From the NCBI GenBank assembly GCA_026400755.1, contig JAPLOM010000007.1, positions 1-52,109 on the forward strand: a stretch of DNA of 52,109 nucleotides, read 5' to 3'. The translations under genes and the position numbers were made by a program. The first letter of the stretch is position 1, and every line of letters starts with the position of its first letter. This DNA comes from Alphaproteobacteria bacterium. Its GTDB lineage: Bacteria > Pseudomonadota > Alphaproteobacteria > CADEGL01. Positions 42,788 to 51,295 of the stretch are shown here, in pieces. The notes below the pieces were generated by a model. That model did no database searches, was not told where the DNA came from, and was given only the letters and a program-made list of their open reading frames with translations.

Positions 42788-44113
42788 ATGCCCAACGCCC
42801 AATTCGCGCTCAACGCCAAGATGGAGCCCTATTGGTGGGAAGGCGCGCCGCGTCCCGTCCTGCCGGAGCCAAAGCTGCCCAGGCGCACCGACGTGGTCGT
42901 GGTCGGCTGCGGTTATACCGGTGTCTCGGCCTCACTGACCTTGGCGCGCGAGGGGCGCGAAGTCGTCACCTTCGACGCGGAGCATGCCGGCTGGGGTTGC
43001 AGCACACGCAATGGCGGCCAAATCCACACCAAGCTGCGCCTGGGCCTGGGCACGCTGGCAAAGACCCACGGCAAGGACCGCGCCGTGGCGATGATCAAAG
43101 AAGTGACCAACGCGCGCAATTACGTCGAGGACCTGATCAAACGCGAGGCCATCGACTGCGACTGGAATGTGTGCGGCCTTTTTGTCGGCGCGCACCGTCC
43201 GGGCGACTATGACGCCCTGGCCGCGGAGCGGTCCGTCTACAAGCGCGAATGCGGCATCGATGCCGACATGGTGCCGCGCGGCGAACAGCGCAAGGAGATC
43301 GGCACCGACGCCTATTACGGCGGGCTGCTGGTGCACAAGAACGCCAGCCTCGATCCCGGCAAGTTCCATGCCGGCATGCTGGACCGTGCGATAAAGGCCG
43401 GCGTGAAGATCGCCATCCATTGCCCTGTGACCAAGGTCGAGAAGGACGGCAACGAGTTCGTCGTCACACACGCGCGCGGCACGATCCGCGCCAAGAACGT
43501 CATCATGGCGACCAATGGCTATACCAACGCCACGGGGGTATCACCCGAACTGCGCCGCCGCGTCGTCCCGATCGGCAGCTATGTGATGGCGACTGAAAAG
43601 CTGCCAGCCGACCTGATGAAGCGGCTGATGCCCAAGATGCGTGCCATCATCGAAACGCGGCAGGTCGTTTATTACTACCGCGCCTCGCCGGACGGCACGC
43701 GCTTCGTCTTCGGCGGGCGCGTGGCGGCCGGCGAGACCGACCCCACAGTGTCCGGCCCGCTCCTACACACGGCGCTGTCGCGCATCTTTCCCGAGGTGAA
43801 GGACACCAAGATCACCCATTCCTGGATGGGCTTCGTCGCTTACACCTTCGACTCGCTGCCCCATATCGGCACCCATGACGGCATCCATTACGCCATGGGC
43901 TATTGCGGCTCGGGCGCGCACCTGGCGCCCTATCTCGGTCACAAGGTCGCGCTGAAGGTGCTGGGCCGGACAGCCGACGCGGCCACGGCCTACGATGACC
44001 TGAAGTTCCCGACGCGGCCCTTCTATTCCGGCACGCCGTGGTTCGTGGGCGCGGCCGTCCGGTATTACAAGTTTCTCGACAGCTTGCCGTCAGGCAGCGG
44101 CCGTCGGCAGTGA
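42788..44113 (+). CDS. FAD-dependent oxidoreductase, gamma-glutamylputrescine oxidase-like
   Basis: 441 residues. DAO-family amine oxidase: Rossmann VVVGCGYTGVSASLTLA (about 37-53), then WGCSTRNGGQIHTKLRLG, the PuuB/OrdL-type flavin loop; C-terminal HSWMGFVAYTFDSLPHIG and MGYCGSGAHLAPYLGHKVA close the FAD site (second part MGYCGSGAHLAPYLG). The reaction would be oxidative deamination of a secondary or primary amine, giving an imine and H2O2; the exact amine is unknown. No other puu genes are present. 44 bases before the monooxygenase gene. Confidence 0.9.
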   Translation: MPNAQFALNAKMEPYWWEGAPRPVLPEPKLPRRTDVVVVGCGYTGVSASLTLAREGREVVTFDAEHAGWGCSTRNGGQIHTKLRLGLGTLAKTHGKDRAVAMIKEVTNARNYVEDLIKREAIDCDWNVCGLFVGAHRPGDYDALAAERSVYKRECGIDADMVPRGEQRKEIGTDAYYGGLLVHKNASLDPGKFHAGMLDRAIKAGVKIAIHCPVTKVEKDGNEFVVTHARGTIRAKNVIMATNGYTNATGVSPELRRRVVPIGSYVMATEKLPADLMKRLMPKMRAIIETRQVVYYYRASPDGTRFVFGGRVAAGETDPTVSGPLLHTALSRIFPEVKDTKITHSWMGFVAYTFDSLPHIGTHDGIHYAMGYCGSGAHLAPYLGHKVALKVLGRTADAATAYDDLKFPTRPFYSGTPWFVGAAVRYYKFLDSLPSGSGRRQ

Positions 44114-44157
44114 CGGAGCGTAGGCTGGGACACTCGGAATAGCAGGGTGATGGACGC

Positions 44158-45951
44158 ATGAGCGAGACCAACGCAACACGAGAAGCGCACGACTGGCTCG
44201 CGCGTTTTGACGCGGCGCTGGAGCGCCAAGACGTATCCGCCGCTACCGCGCTGTTCGAGGATTCCGGCTATTGGCGGGACCTCGTCGCGTTCACCTGGAA
44301 CAACAAGACCATGGAAGGGCGCGACGCCATCGCGGCCATGCTGGGCGCCACTTTGGAGCGCGTACGGCCCACCGCCTGGCGCATCGATGGGCTGGCTTCC
44401 ACGTCCGGCGACATCGTCGAGGCCTGGTTCACCTTCAAGACCGCGGTCGGGCGCGGCAAGGGCCTGTTTCGGCTGCGGAACGGCCGCTGCTGGACCCTGT
44501 TGACCGCGATGACGGAGCTTAAGGGCTTCGAAGAACCGCGTGGGCCGATACGCGCGAAAGGGACGGAGCACGGTGCATTCAAGAACCGCAAGAACTGGCT
44601 CGAGCGGAAGTCCGACGACGAAGCGACGCTCGGCTACGAACATCAACCCTACTGCCTGATCATCGGCGGCGGACAGGGTGGCCTTGGCTTGGCGGCCAGG
44701 CTCAAGCGGCTTGGCGTGCCGACCCTGATCGTCGACAAGCTGGCGCGGCCCGGCGACGCATGGCGGCGGCGCTATCACTCGCTCTGCCTGCACGATCCGG
44801 TCTGGTACGACCACATGCCGTATTTGCCTTTCCCGGATCATTGGCCCGTCTTCACGCCCAAGGACAAGATGGGCGACTGGCTCGAGACGTATTGCCAGGT
44901 CATGGAGCTGAACTACTGGTCTTCGACGGAATGCCAAAGTGCCGCTTATGATGAGGCCGCGCGCGCGTGGACGGTGGTGGTCCATCGTGAAGGAAAGAAA
45001 GTCACCCTTCGGCCGAAGCAGCTGGTTCTGGCAACCGGCATGTCGGGCGTGCCGAAGGTGCCCAAAATTCCCGGCGCCGAAGGATTTACTGGGACGCAGC
45101 ATCATTCCAGCGCGCATACGGGCGGCGACGCGTTTCGCGGCCTGAAGTGCGTGATCATCGGCTCGAACAACTCGGCCCACGACATCGCGGCGGATCTGTG
45201 GGAGCACGATGCCGACGTGACCATGGTGCAGCGCTCGCCCACGCTGGTGGTGCGCTCCGAGACGCTGATGAAATTGGCGATCGGCCGGCTTTACTCGGAA
45301 GAGGCTCTGGCGGCCGGCATCACGACGGAGAAGGCGGATTTCCTGGGCGCGTCGGTGCCCTTCCGGCTGGCGCCGCAGTTCCAGCGGCCGATCTTCGAAT
45401 CGATCCTGGAACAGGACGCGAAGTTCTATGAGCGCCTGCGCGCGACCGGATTCATGCTGGAATTCGCCGACCGCTCCGGCCTGGGAACGATGTATATCCG
45501 GCGCGGCTCGGGCTACTACATCGACGTCGGCGCGTCCGAACTGATCGCCGACGGCCGCATCAAGCTGAAGAGTGGCGTCGAAGTCTCGGCCATCAAGCCG
45601 CGCGCCGTGGTTTTCAGCGACGGCAGCGAGGTCGAAGCGGACCTCATCGTCTATGCGACCGGCTACGGCTCGATGAACGGCTGGGCCGCCCAGCTAATCT
45701 CACCGGCGGTCGCGGACAAGGTCGGCAAATGCTGGGGCCTCGGCTCCGACACCAAATTCGATCCGGGACCGTGGGAAGGCGAGCCGCGGAACATGTGGAA
45801 ACCGACGCAGCAGGAGGCACTGTGGTTTCACGGCGGCAACCTGATGCAGTCGCGGTTCTACTCGCAATTCCTGGCGCTGCAGCTGAAGGCTCGCATGGAG
45901 GGCATCCCCACGCCCGTCCATGGGCTTTCCGAGGTGTTTCACCTCGATTAG
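44158..45951 (+). CDS. NTF2-like domain fused to a flavin-containing monooxygenase
   Basis: 597 residues. The first 125 form a SnoaL/NTF2-like domain (FEDSGYWRDLVAFTWNNKTM, MEGRDAIAAML). A class B monooxygenase follows: FAD motif IIGGGQGGLGLAARLKRL (about 168-185), an FMO-type FTGTQHHSSAHTGG before the NADPH motif VIIGSNNSAHDIAADL (about 331-346), and the C-terminal YATGYGSMNGW. Such fusions are annotated broadly as NAD(P)/FAD monooxygenases, some Baeyer-Villiger or YUCCA-like; the substrate is unknown. Probably one operon with the amine-oxidase-like gene. Confidence 0.9.
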   Translation: MSETNATREAHDWLARFDAALERQDVSAATALFEDSGYWRDLVAFTWNNKTMEGRDAIAAMLGATLERVRPTAWRIDGLASTSGDIVEAWFTFKTAVGRGKGLFRLRNGRCWTLLTAMTELKGFEEPRGPIRAKGTEHGAFKNRKNWLERKSDDEATLGYEHQPYCLIIGGGQGGLGLAARLKRLGVPTLIVDKLARPGDAWRRRYHSLCLHDPVWYDHMPYLPFPDHWPVFTPKDKMGDWLETYCQVMELNYWSSTECQSAAYDEAARAWTVVVHREGKKVTLRPKQLVLATGMSGVPKVPKIPGAEGFTGTQHHSSAHTGGDAFRGLKCVIIGSNNSAHDIAADLWEHDADVTMVQRSPTLVVRSETLMKLAIGRLYSEEALAAGITTEKADFLGASVPFRLAPQFQRPIFESILEQDAKFYERLRATGFMLEFADRSGLGTMYIRRGSGYYIDVGASELIADGRIKLKSGVEVSAIKPRAVVFSDGSEVEADLIVYATGYGSMNGWAAQLISPAVADKVGKCWGLGSDTKFDPGPWEGEPRNMWKPTQQEALWFHGGNLMQSRFYSQFLALQLKARMEGIPTPVHGLSEVFHLD

Positions 45952-45958
45952 CGCGACG

Positions 45959-46337
45959 CTATTTCTTCGCCGCCACCAGGACGATCTCGACCTGATCCTT
46001 GCCCGCGAGCTGGACCTGAATGCAGGCGCGCTGCGGCCAATGGTTCGAATCGGCGCCGATCCACGTGTTCCACTCGACGTCCATCTCATGCTTCTTTTTG
46101 ATGTCCGTCACATAGACGGTCGCCTGGATGATGCGCGTCTTGTCGGAACCCAGCATGCAGCCGACGGGATGCCGTGCCGGCGGGGCGCTCGCGCCAGCCG
46201 TTCAGCGTGCGGAGCATCACCTCGAGTTGGTTGTTCGGGGCGGAGGACGGATCGACGGCCACCGCCGTCACCAGGTCGCCGAAGGCACCGCCGCGGCTGC
46301 GGCCGGCTGCTTTTCCTTTTGCACGCTTGATGTCCAT
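45959..46337 (-). pseudogene. Frameshifted RidA family gene
   Basis: Start ATG at 46337 with GGAGGAGAAGCC directly upstream, an excellent ribosome site. The N-terminal half (MDIKRAKGKAAGRSRGGAFG ... NNQLEVMLRTLNGW) and the C-terminal half (GSDKTRIIQATVYVTDIKK ... RACIQVQLAGKDQVEIVLV) are both RidA-like but lie in frames one base apart. Removing one G from the GGG run at 46149-46151 would join them as LHAGSDKTRII in one reading frame of about 125 codons. The linker RERPAGTASRR is odd, so a second compensating change is possible. Could also be a sequencing error. Confidence 0.75.
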
Positions 46338-46494
46338 GGCTTCTCCTCCAGCGGAAAATTGGCGACACAATCCGGAAATTTGACCGCGTCTCACAACGCA
46401 GGACTACTCGTAAGTATCTGAAGAAAAATCTTAAATCAAATGGCACCCTGTTCGGATCATGACATCGGTACGCCATGAGAGGATAAAATATTGC

Positions 46495-46507
46495 GCATGT
46501 GACATGC
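46495..46507. promoter_or_regulatory. 13-base palindrome upstream of the methyltransferase gene
   Basis: GCATGT-g-ACATGC, perfect, 55 bases before the methyltransferase start in an AT-richer 225-base spacer (46338-46562). Possible operator. Nothing else in the spacer is recognisable. Confidence 0.25.
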
Positions 46508-46562
46508 TCCAAATCGAGGCGAAATTGGGTTTCGCGAGACCGATACAGGATCGGGGGGAAGT

Positions 46563-47501
46563 ATGCGGTCTTCATCTTCGCTTCGTACATTGCCTCTGAG
46601 CCTCAAGGTCAGTGAGGCATTCGCGTTGCTGCGGATGCATCTAAAACGCCGACAGCTCGACGTTGCGAACTACCCTTACGACGCTCTTATGACGGAATAC
46701 TCATCGATTCTGGAACGGCATGGCAGGCGCTCCGTCGACGGCCAGCGGGTTCTCGAAATCGGTTTCGGCGCCCGCCCGTTTCGTCTGGCGTGGCTGTTCA
46801 ATCGCGGCATCGACGTAACCGGCGTCGACCTCGACATGCCGCTGATAAAATGGACGCCACGCAATATGCTGCACATCGCTCGCAAGTCCGGCTGGATGCG
46901 GGCGAGCAAATCATCCCTGCGATATTTTTTGACTGACATAAAGGAATGGCGGTTCCTGGCCGATCTGTTCAGGAAGGAACACGGCGCCGATTTTCGTTTT
47001 CCGGCCGACCGTCTTGTCGTCACCGACGCGTCGACGGACGAGTTTTGGGACCGCGCGGGGAAATTTGGCTTCATCTACTCCGAAGATGTGTTCGAGCACA
47101 TTCCCAAGGAAAACCTCAAGAATCTGGTCAAGAGGATGTCCGTGGCATTGAGTCCGGATGGTCTCGCGGTCATCCGCCCGACCGTTTTCACGGGTATTAC
47201 CGGCGGCCATCACCTCGAATGGTATGCGCATAAGGTGTCGGAACGCGACGCGCCCCGATCAACGGAGCCGTGGGAGCATTTGCGGCAAAATCGGCGCCCG
47301 GCGAACACCTTTCTGAACGGAATGACCCGCAGGGATTATGTCGAATTGTTCACGCCGCACTTTGAAATCCTCGAAAATCGGGCCATGCATCCCGACCTTG
47401 GTCGGGAACACATGACAGACGCGATCAGGGCGGAACTTTCGGCCTATGGGGACGATGAGCTTTTCTCAAACACAACCTTGTTCGTCCTCGCGCCCCGTTA
47501 G
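46563..47501 (+). CDS. Class I SAM-dependent methyltransferase
   Basis: 312 residues. Motif I VLEIGFGARPFRLAWLF (residues about 64-80) with ITGVDLDMP-like acidic strand (VTGVDLDMPLIKW), and FGFIYSEDVFEHIPKENLKNL as the post-II/III region typical of glycan or lipid methyltransferases (part: IYSEDVFEHIPKENL). Lower GC and unlike codon use (for example AT-rich FFLTDIKEW region) set it apart from neighbours; transfer is likely. The substrate is unknown. GGGGGA precedes the ATG. Confidence 0.85.
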   Translation: MRSSSSLRTLPLSLKVSEAFALLRMHLKRRQLDVANYPYDALMTEYSSILERHGRRSVDGQRVLEIGFGARPFRLAWLFNRGIDVTGVDLDMPLIKWTPRNMLHIARKSGWMRASKSSLRYFLTDIKEWRFLADLFRKEHGADFRFPADRLVVTDASTDEFWDRAGKFGFIYSEDVFEHIPKENLKNLVKRMSVALSPDGLAVIRPTVFTGITGGHHLEWYAHKVSERDAPRSTEPWEHLRQNRRPANTFLNGMTRRDYVELFTPHFEILENRAMHPDLGREHMTDAIRAELSAYGDDELFSNTTLFVLAPR

Positions 47502-47536
47502 GGCTGCGGCCTGCTGCAGGAACTCTATTTTTGGAT

Positions 47537-47610
47537 TGGAGCGGGTGAAGGGAATCGAACCCTCGTCGTGAGCTTGGGAAGCTCCTGCTCTACCATTGAG
47601 CTACACCCGC
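47537..47610 (-). tRNA. tRNA-Gly (anticodon CCC)
   Basis: Reverse-strand 74 bases: acceptor GCGGGTG/CACCCGC, D-loop AATGGTA, anticodon loop TTCCCAA (CCC), T-arm AGGGTTCGATTCCCT and encoded CCA. The first anticodon-stem pair is G-A, a mismatch; the other four pair. Confidence 0.96.
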
Positions 47611-47740
47611 GTGAGGCTGGATTATAAGGGCCACGGCCCGCGCCGCAACCGCGGGGCTTCCGTCCAAGGTGCCGCAATACACGGAGATTTGAAGGCCACG
47701 GCGATTGCGCCCCGCATGGGGGCAGCGATTTAATGACGCC

Positions 47741-48694
47741 ATGGCTTCAACCGCGCCGCTCGACCCGGCCAAGTTCCGCGACCCCGTGCTGACCGCGCGG
47801 GGCGAGCGGCGCGCCCACGTGGCGCCCACGGTCCTGGAGACGCTGTGGTTCAACACCGGCACGCTGTGCAACATCACCTGCCGGAACTGCTATATCGAAT
47901 CGAGTCCGCGCAACGACCGGCTGGTCTATCTGACCGCCGCCGAGGTTTCCGCCTATCTGGACGAGATCGCGCGCGAGAAGCTGGGCGCGCACGAGATCGG
48001 CTTCACGGGCGGCGAGCCGTTCATGAATCCCGACATGCCGGCCATGCTGGCCGACACGCTTTCGCGCGGCCACCGGGCGCTGGTGCTGACCAACGCCATG
48101 CGCCCCATGATGCGGTGGACCGAGGCGCTGGCCGCGCTGCAGCGCGCCTACGGCACACGGCTGGTTCTGCGCGTGTCGCTGGATCACCACACGAAAGACG
48201 GGCACGAGACCATGCGCGGCCCGCGCACCTGGACACCCGCGCTCAAGGGCATCGGCTGGCTGGTGCGGAACGGCATCACGCTGCACATGGCCTCCCGCCT
48301 GCCGGCGGATGAATCCGAGGCCGAGATGCGCGCCGGCTTCGCCGCGCTCTTCGCCCGCATCGGCGCGCCCGTGGACGCGCACGATCCGCGCACGCTGGTG
48401 CTGTTCCCCGAGATGGATGCGCGGCTCGACGTGCCGGAGATCACCGAGCAATGCTGGGGCATCCTGAAGCGCGATCCGGCCTCGGTGATGTGCGCGACTT
48501 CGCGGATGATCGTGAAACGCAAAGGTACGGCACGGCCCTCCGTCGTGGCCTGTACCCTCCTGCCCTATGATGAGCAATTCGACCTAGGCCCGTCCCTGGT
48601 TGCGGCGCTTCGGCCCGTTCCGCTCAACCACCCCCATTGCGCGCGCTTCTGCGTCTTGGGCGGTGCCTCATGCAGCGCCGCACCGGTGGCTTGA
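47741..48694 (+). CDS. Radical SAM protein of unknown function
   Basis: 317 residues. CxxxCxxC at Cys43/47/50 (TLCNITCRNCYIESSPRND) binds the SAM-cleaving 4Fe-4S cluster. FTGGEPFMNPDMPAML is the GGEP motif, and RVSLDHHTKDGHETMRG continues the barrel. Additional Cys lie at VMCATSRM, VVACTLLPYD and the C-terminus (Cys300, Cys304, Cys311 in HCARFCVLGGASC), possibly an auxiliary cluster or metal site. The family is conserved in proteobacteria but its reaction is not known to me. ATG at 47741; an upstream in-frame ATG at 47705 is possible. Confidence 0.88.
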   Translation: MASTAPLDPAKFRDPVLTARGERRAHVAPTVLETLWFNTGTLCNITCRNCYIESSPRNDRLVYLTAAEVSAYLDEIAREKLGAHEIGFTGGEPFMNPDMPAMLADTLSRGHRALVLTNAMRPMMRWTEALAALQRAYGTRLVLRVSLDHHTKDGHETMRGPRTWTPALKGIGWLVRNGITLHMASRLPADESEAEMRAGFAALFARIGAPVDAHDPRTLVLFPEMDARLDVPEITEQCWGILKRDPASVMCATSRMIVKRKGTARPSVVACTLLPYDEQFDLGPSLVAALRPVPLNHPHCARFCVLGGASCSAAPVA

Positions 48695-48725
48695 CAGGGC
48701 ATCCTCTCGCGCCTTACAGCTAGCG

Positions 48726-48783
48726 TTACGTGGTGATTTGGCCCGACCGGCTTGCGGCCACGTTAAACAAGCAGCTAAAGAGG
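48726..48783 (+). promoter_or_regulatory. SAM-II riboswitch aptamer upstream of metZ
   Basis: Core ACGTGG (48728-48733) pairs with CCACGT (48758-48763) as P1. GCTTG (48750-48754) pairs with CAAGC (48768-48772) to form the pseudoknot. GTGATTTGG, CACGTTAAACAAGC and GCTAAAGAGG match the conserved SAM-II sequence (metA/metZ leaders of alphaproteobacteria). It should bind S-adenosylmethionine and lower metZ expression. In typical SAM-II the terminal AAAGAGG is the ribosome site; here no start codon follows it and the metZ ATG is 76 bases on. Confidence 0.93.
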
Positions 48784-48827
48784 TCGGAGCGAGATATCGC
48801 CCTGACCTTCATTGGTCGGGGTTTTTT
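48781..48827 (+). terminator. Anti-terminator/terminator pair downstream of SAM-II
   Basis: Terminator: CCCTGACC (48800-48807), loop TTCATT, GGTCGGGG (48814-48821), then TTTTTT (48822-48827): 8 bp with one G-U. Competing hairpin: AGGTC (48781-48785) with GACCT (48804-48808), extended inside by GCGA/TCGC (48789-48800). The two share 48800-48808 and cannot form together, as in transcriptional attenuators. Confidence 0.85.
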
Positions 48828-48858
48828 GTTGCCCGCGCGACGGGCGGCGGAGGCTCGC

Positions 48859-50076
48859 ATGGACGGAAACGAAAAGACCGGTAAGACCAAGAAGCCCAAT
48901 CCCGCCAAGTGGCGGCCGCAGACGCGCCTGGTGCGTGGCGGGCTGGAGCGCAGCGGTTTCCATGAAACCAGCGAAGCGCTCTACATGACCTCGGGCTATG
49001 TCTACCCGAACGCGGAAGAAGCCGAGGCCGCCTTCAAGGGCGACATCCAACGCTTTGTCTATTCGCGCTACGCCAACCCGACCGTCGGCATGTTCGAAGA
49101 GCGCATGCGTCTGTTGGAAGGCGCCGAGGCCGCGCGCTCGACCTCCAGCGGCATGGCCGCCGTGTTCGCCTCGCTGATGGCGCAATTGCGCGCGGGCGAC
49201 CGCGTGGTGGCCGCGCGTGCCTTGTTCGGCTCGTGTCACTTCATCATCTCCGAGCTTCTGCCGCGCTATGGCATCGAGACCGAGCTGGTCGACGGCACGG
49301 ATCTGGACCAGTGGCGCAAGGCGCTAAAGAAGAAGACCAAGGCCATCTTCTTCGAGACGCCGTCCAACCCGCAGCTCGAGATCATCGACGTGCGCGCGGT
49401 GTCGAACCTGGCGCACGAAGCGGGCGCCTGCGTCGTCATCGACAACGTCTTCGCGAGCCCAGTCCTGCAGCAGCCGCTGGAGCTGGGCGCCGACGTGGTG
49501 GTCTATTCCGCGACCAAGCATATCGACGGCCAAGGCCGCAGCCTGGGCGGCGTGATCCTATCCACCAACGAATTCGCCCAGACCACCTTGAAGGATTTTC
49601 TGCGCCACACCGGACCGGCCATAAGCCCGTTCAACGCGTGGCTGTTGCTCAAGGGGTTGGAGACGCTGGATCTGCGCGTCATGCGCCAGATGGAGAACGC
49701 GCGCGTGATCGCGAACTTCCTGTCCAAGCAGAACAAGCTGCGCCGCGTGCTGCATCCGGACCTGGCGTCCCACCCGCAGCATGCCCTGGCCAAAAAGCAA
49801 ATGAAGGGCGGCGGCACCGTCGTGGCCTTCGACCTGGATGGCGGCAAGCCGGCCGCGTTCCGCTTCCTGAACGCCCTGCGGTTGGTCGACATCTCGAACA
49901 ACCTCGGCGACGGCAAAAGCCTGGTCACCCACCCGGCGACGACCACCCACCAGCGCCTGCCCATCGAGGACCGCGAACGGCTGGGCATCACCGAAGGGCT
50001 GGTGCGGCTGTCGGTCGGCCTCGAGGATCCGGCGGACGTGCAGGACGACCTGGCGACGGCGCTGAAGGCGGTCTGA
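48859..50076 (+). CDS. metZ: O-succinylhomoserine sulfhydrylase
   Basis: 405 residues. Cys/Met metabolism PLP enzyme that makes homocysteine from O-succinylhomoserine and sulfide. The PLP Lys220 is in VVVYSATKHIDGQGR. Other signatures: RYANPTVGMFEERM, STSSGMAAV, FFETPSNPQLEIID and the C-terminal RLSVGLEDPADVQDDL. GGCGGAGG is six bases before the ATG at 48859; an open frame from GTG 48730 would overlap the riboswitch and is rejected. Regulated by SAM through the upstream riboswitch. O-acetylhomoserine could be the substrate instead. Confidence 0.95.
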   Translation: MDGNEKTGKTKKPNPAKWRPQTRLVRGGLERSGFHETSEALYMTSGYVYPNAEEAEAAFKGDIQRFVYSRYANPTVGMFEERMRLLEGAEAARSTSSGMAAVFASLMAQLRAGDRVVAARALFGSCHFIISELLPRYGIETELVDGTDLDQWRKALKKKTKAIFFETPSNPQLEIIDVRAVSNLAHEAGACVVIDNVFASPVLQQPLELGADVVVYSATKHIDGQGRSLGGVILSTNEFAQTTLKDFLRHTGPAISPFNAWLLLKGLETLDLRVMRQMENARVIANFLSKQNKLRRVLHPDLASHPQHALAKKQMKGGGTVVAFDLDGGKPAAFRFLNALRLVDISNNLGDGKSLVTHPATTTHQRLPIEDRERLGITEGLVRLSVGLEDPADVQDDLATALKAV

Positions 50077-50092
50077 AAACCTTCCCGAAAAC

Positions 50093-50106
50093 ACGGGTTT
50101 ACCCGT
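50093..50106. terminator. Short hairpin after metZ
   Basis: ACGGGT-TT-ACCCGT, perfect 6-bp arms with a two-base loop, 17 bases after the metZ stop. No T-run. Possible Rho-independent remnant or palindromic site; the 120-base gap to apaG holds nothing else clear except GCGCC-ctca-GGCGC at 50170-50183. Confidence 0.3.
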
Positions 50107-50196
50107 ATGGACAAGGGCTTAGGCGAGGACTAAACCACTAGGCCTCGACCCGCGTAGGATCGTCACGAGGCGCCCTCAGGCGCGGAAAAACAGACC

Positions 50197-50592
50197 ATGT
50201 ATCAGGCGAAGACCCGGAACATCGAGATCACGGTGAAGCCCGTCTACTTGGAGGACCAATCGTCCCCCGAGGAGAGTCATTATGTTTGGGCTTACCAGGT
50301 GAAGATCGACAACCAGGGCGGCGAGAAGGTTCAACTGCTGAACCGCTATTGGCGCATCGTCGATTCCCTCGGCCGCGTGCAGGAAGTGCGCGGCGCGGGC
50401 GTGGTGGGCGAACAGCCCGTGCTGGAGCCGGGCGAATCGTTCGAATACACCAGCGGCACGCCGCTGCCGACGCCGTCGGGCATCATGGGCGGCACCTACG
50501 AGATGGAAGGGCCGGGCGGCGAGCGCTTCTCGGTCACGATCCCCACCTTCTCGCTCGACACGCCGGACGCGACGGCGAAGAAGCTGCACTGA
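50197..50592 (+). CDS. apaG: ApaG protein (Co2+/Mg2+ efflux-associated)
   Basis: 131 residues, full ApaG length. Fibronectin-like beta fold: SHYVWAYQVKIDNQGGEKVQLLNRYWRIVDSLGRVQEVRG (part: NRYWRIVDSLGRVQEV), GVVGEQPVLEPGESFEYTSG and GGTYEME, all conserved. Role in divalent cation homeostasis and diadenosine polyphosphate levels is inferred from E. coli apaG. 18 bases before folE. Confidence 0.95.
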   Translation: MYQAKTRNIEITVKPVYLEDQSSPEESHYVWAYQVKIDNQGGEKVQLLNRYWRIVDSLGRVQEVRGAGVVGEQPVLEPGESFEYTSGTPLPTPSGIMGGTYEMEGPGGERFSVTIPTFSLDTPDATAKKLH

Positions 50593-50610
50593 GAAAAGCG
50601 ACGGACGGCG

Positions 50611-51249
50611 ATGGACATGAAATCTCCCCGCAACGCCAAGACCCGCAACGGCGACAAGCGCCTCGCCAAACCCAGCCGCGCCGAAGCCGAGAAGGCCGTG
50701 CGCACCTTGATCCAATGGGCAGGCGACGATCCGGACCGCGAAGGGCTTCTGGATACGCCCGCGCGCGTCGTGCGGTCCTACGAGGAGTTCTTCGCCGGCT
50801 ACGATTCCGATCCCGAAAAGATTCTGCGCACCACGTTCGACGAAACGAACGGCTACGACGAGATGATCGTCTTGCGCGACATCCGCTTCAATTCGCACTG
50901 CGAACACCACATGGTGCCCATCGTGGGCCGTGTGCATGTCGGCTATCTGCCCACCAAACGCGTCATTGGCATCAGCAAGATCGCGCGCCTGGTTGACGCC
51001 TTCGGCCGCCGTTTGCAGATCCAGGAGAAGCTGACCGCCCAGATCGCCAACTCGATCCAGGACGTGCTGGAGCCGCAGGGCGTCGGCGTGGTGGTGGAAG
51101 GCTCGCATCAGTGCATGACCACGCGCGGCGTCACCAAGCCAGGCGCGGCGCTGGTGACTAGTCGCATGCTGGGCGTGTTCCGCAGCGATTCCACCACGCG
51201 ACGCGAATTCCTCAACATGATCGGAAACCCGGCAAGCGCGGCGTTCTAG
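50611..51249 (+). CDS. folE: GTP cyclohydrolase I
   Basis: 212 residues. Converts GTP to dihydroneopterin triphosphate for folate synthesis. Catalytic and zinc residues: [20 protein letters not shown] (Cys/His ligands) and [10 protein letters not shown] (second Cys ligand). [20 protein letters not shown] is the conserved helical region. Start at ATG 50611 (MDMKSPRN). Likely co-transcribed with apaG. Confidence 0.97.
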   Translation: MDMKSPRNAKTRNGDKRLAKPSRAEAEKAVRTLIQWAGDDPDREGLLDTPARVVRSYEEFFAGYDSDPEKILRTTFDETNGYDEMIVLRDIRFNSHCEHHMVPIVGRVHVGYLPTKRVIGISKIARLVDAFGRRLQIQEKLTAQIANSIQDVLEPQGVGVVVEGSHQCMTTRGVTKPGAALVTSRMLGVFRSDSTTRREFLNMIGNPASAAF

Positions 51250-51295
51250 CATCCGGGCCGAAACAAGTCCGAAACCGAAAGCGCGGAGATAAACC

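Noticed and set aside
46338-46562. Attachment-site repeat matching the tRNA-Gly 3' end
   Set aside because: I looked for the sequence TTCGATTCCCTTCACCC or its complement in the spacer and found none.
48730-48858. Upstream in-frame extension of metZ to a GTG at 48730
   Set aside because: It would translate the SAM-II aptamer and terminator; the ATG at 48859 has a good ribosome site and family-typical length.
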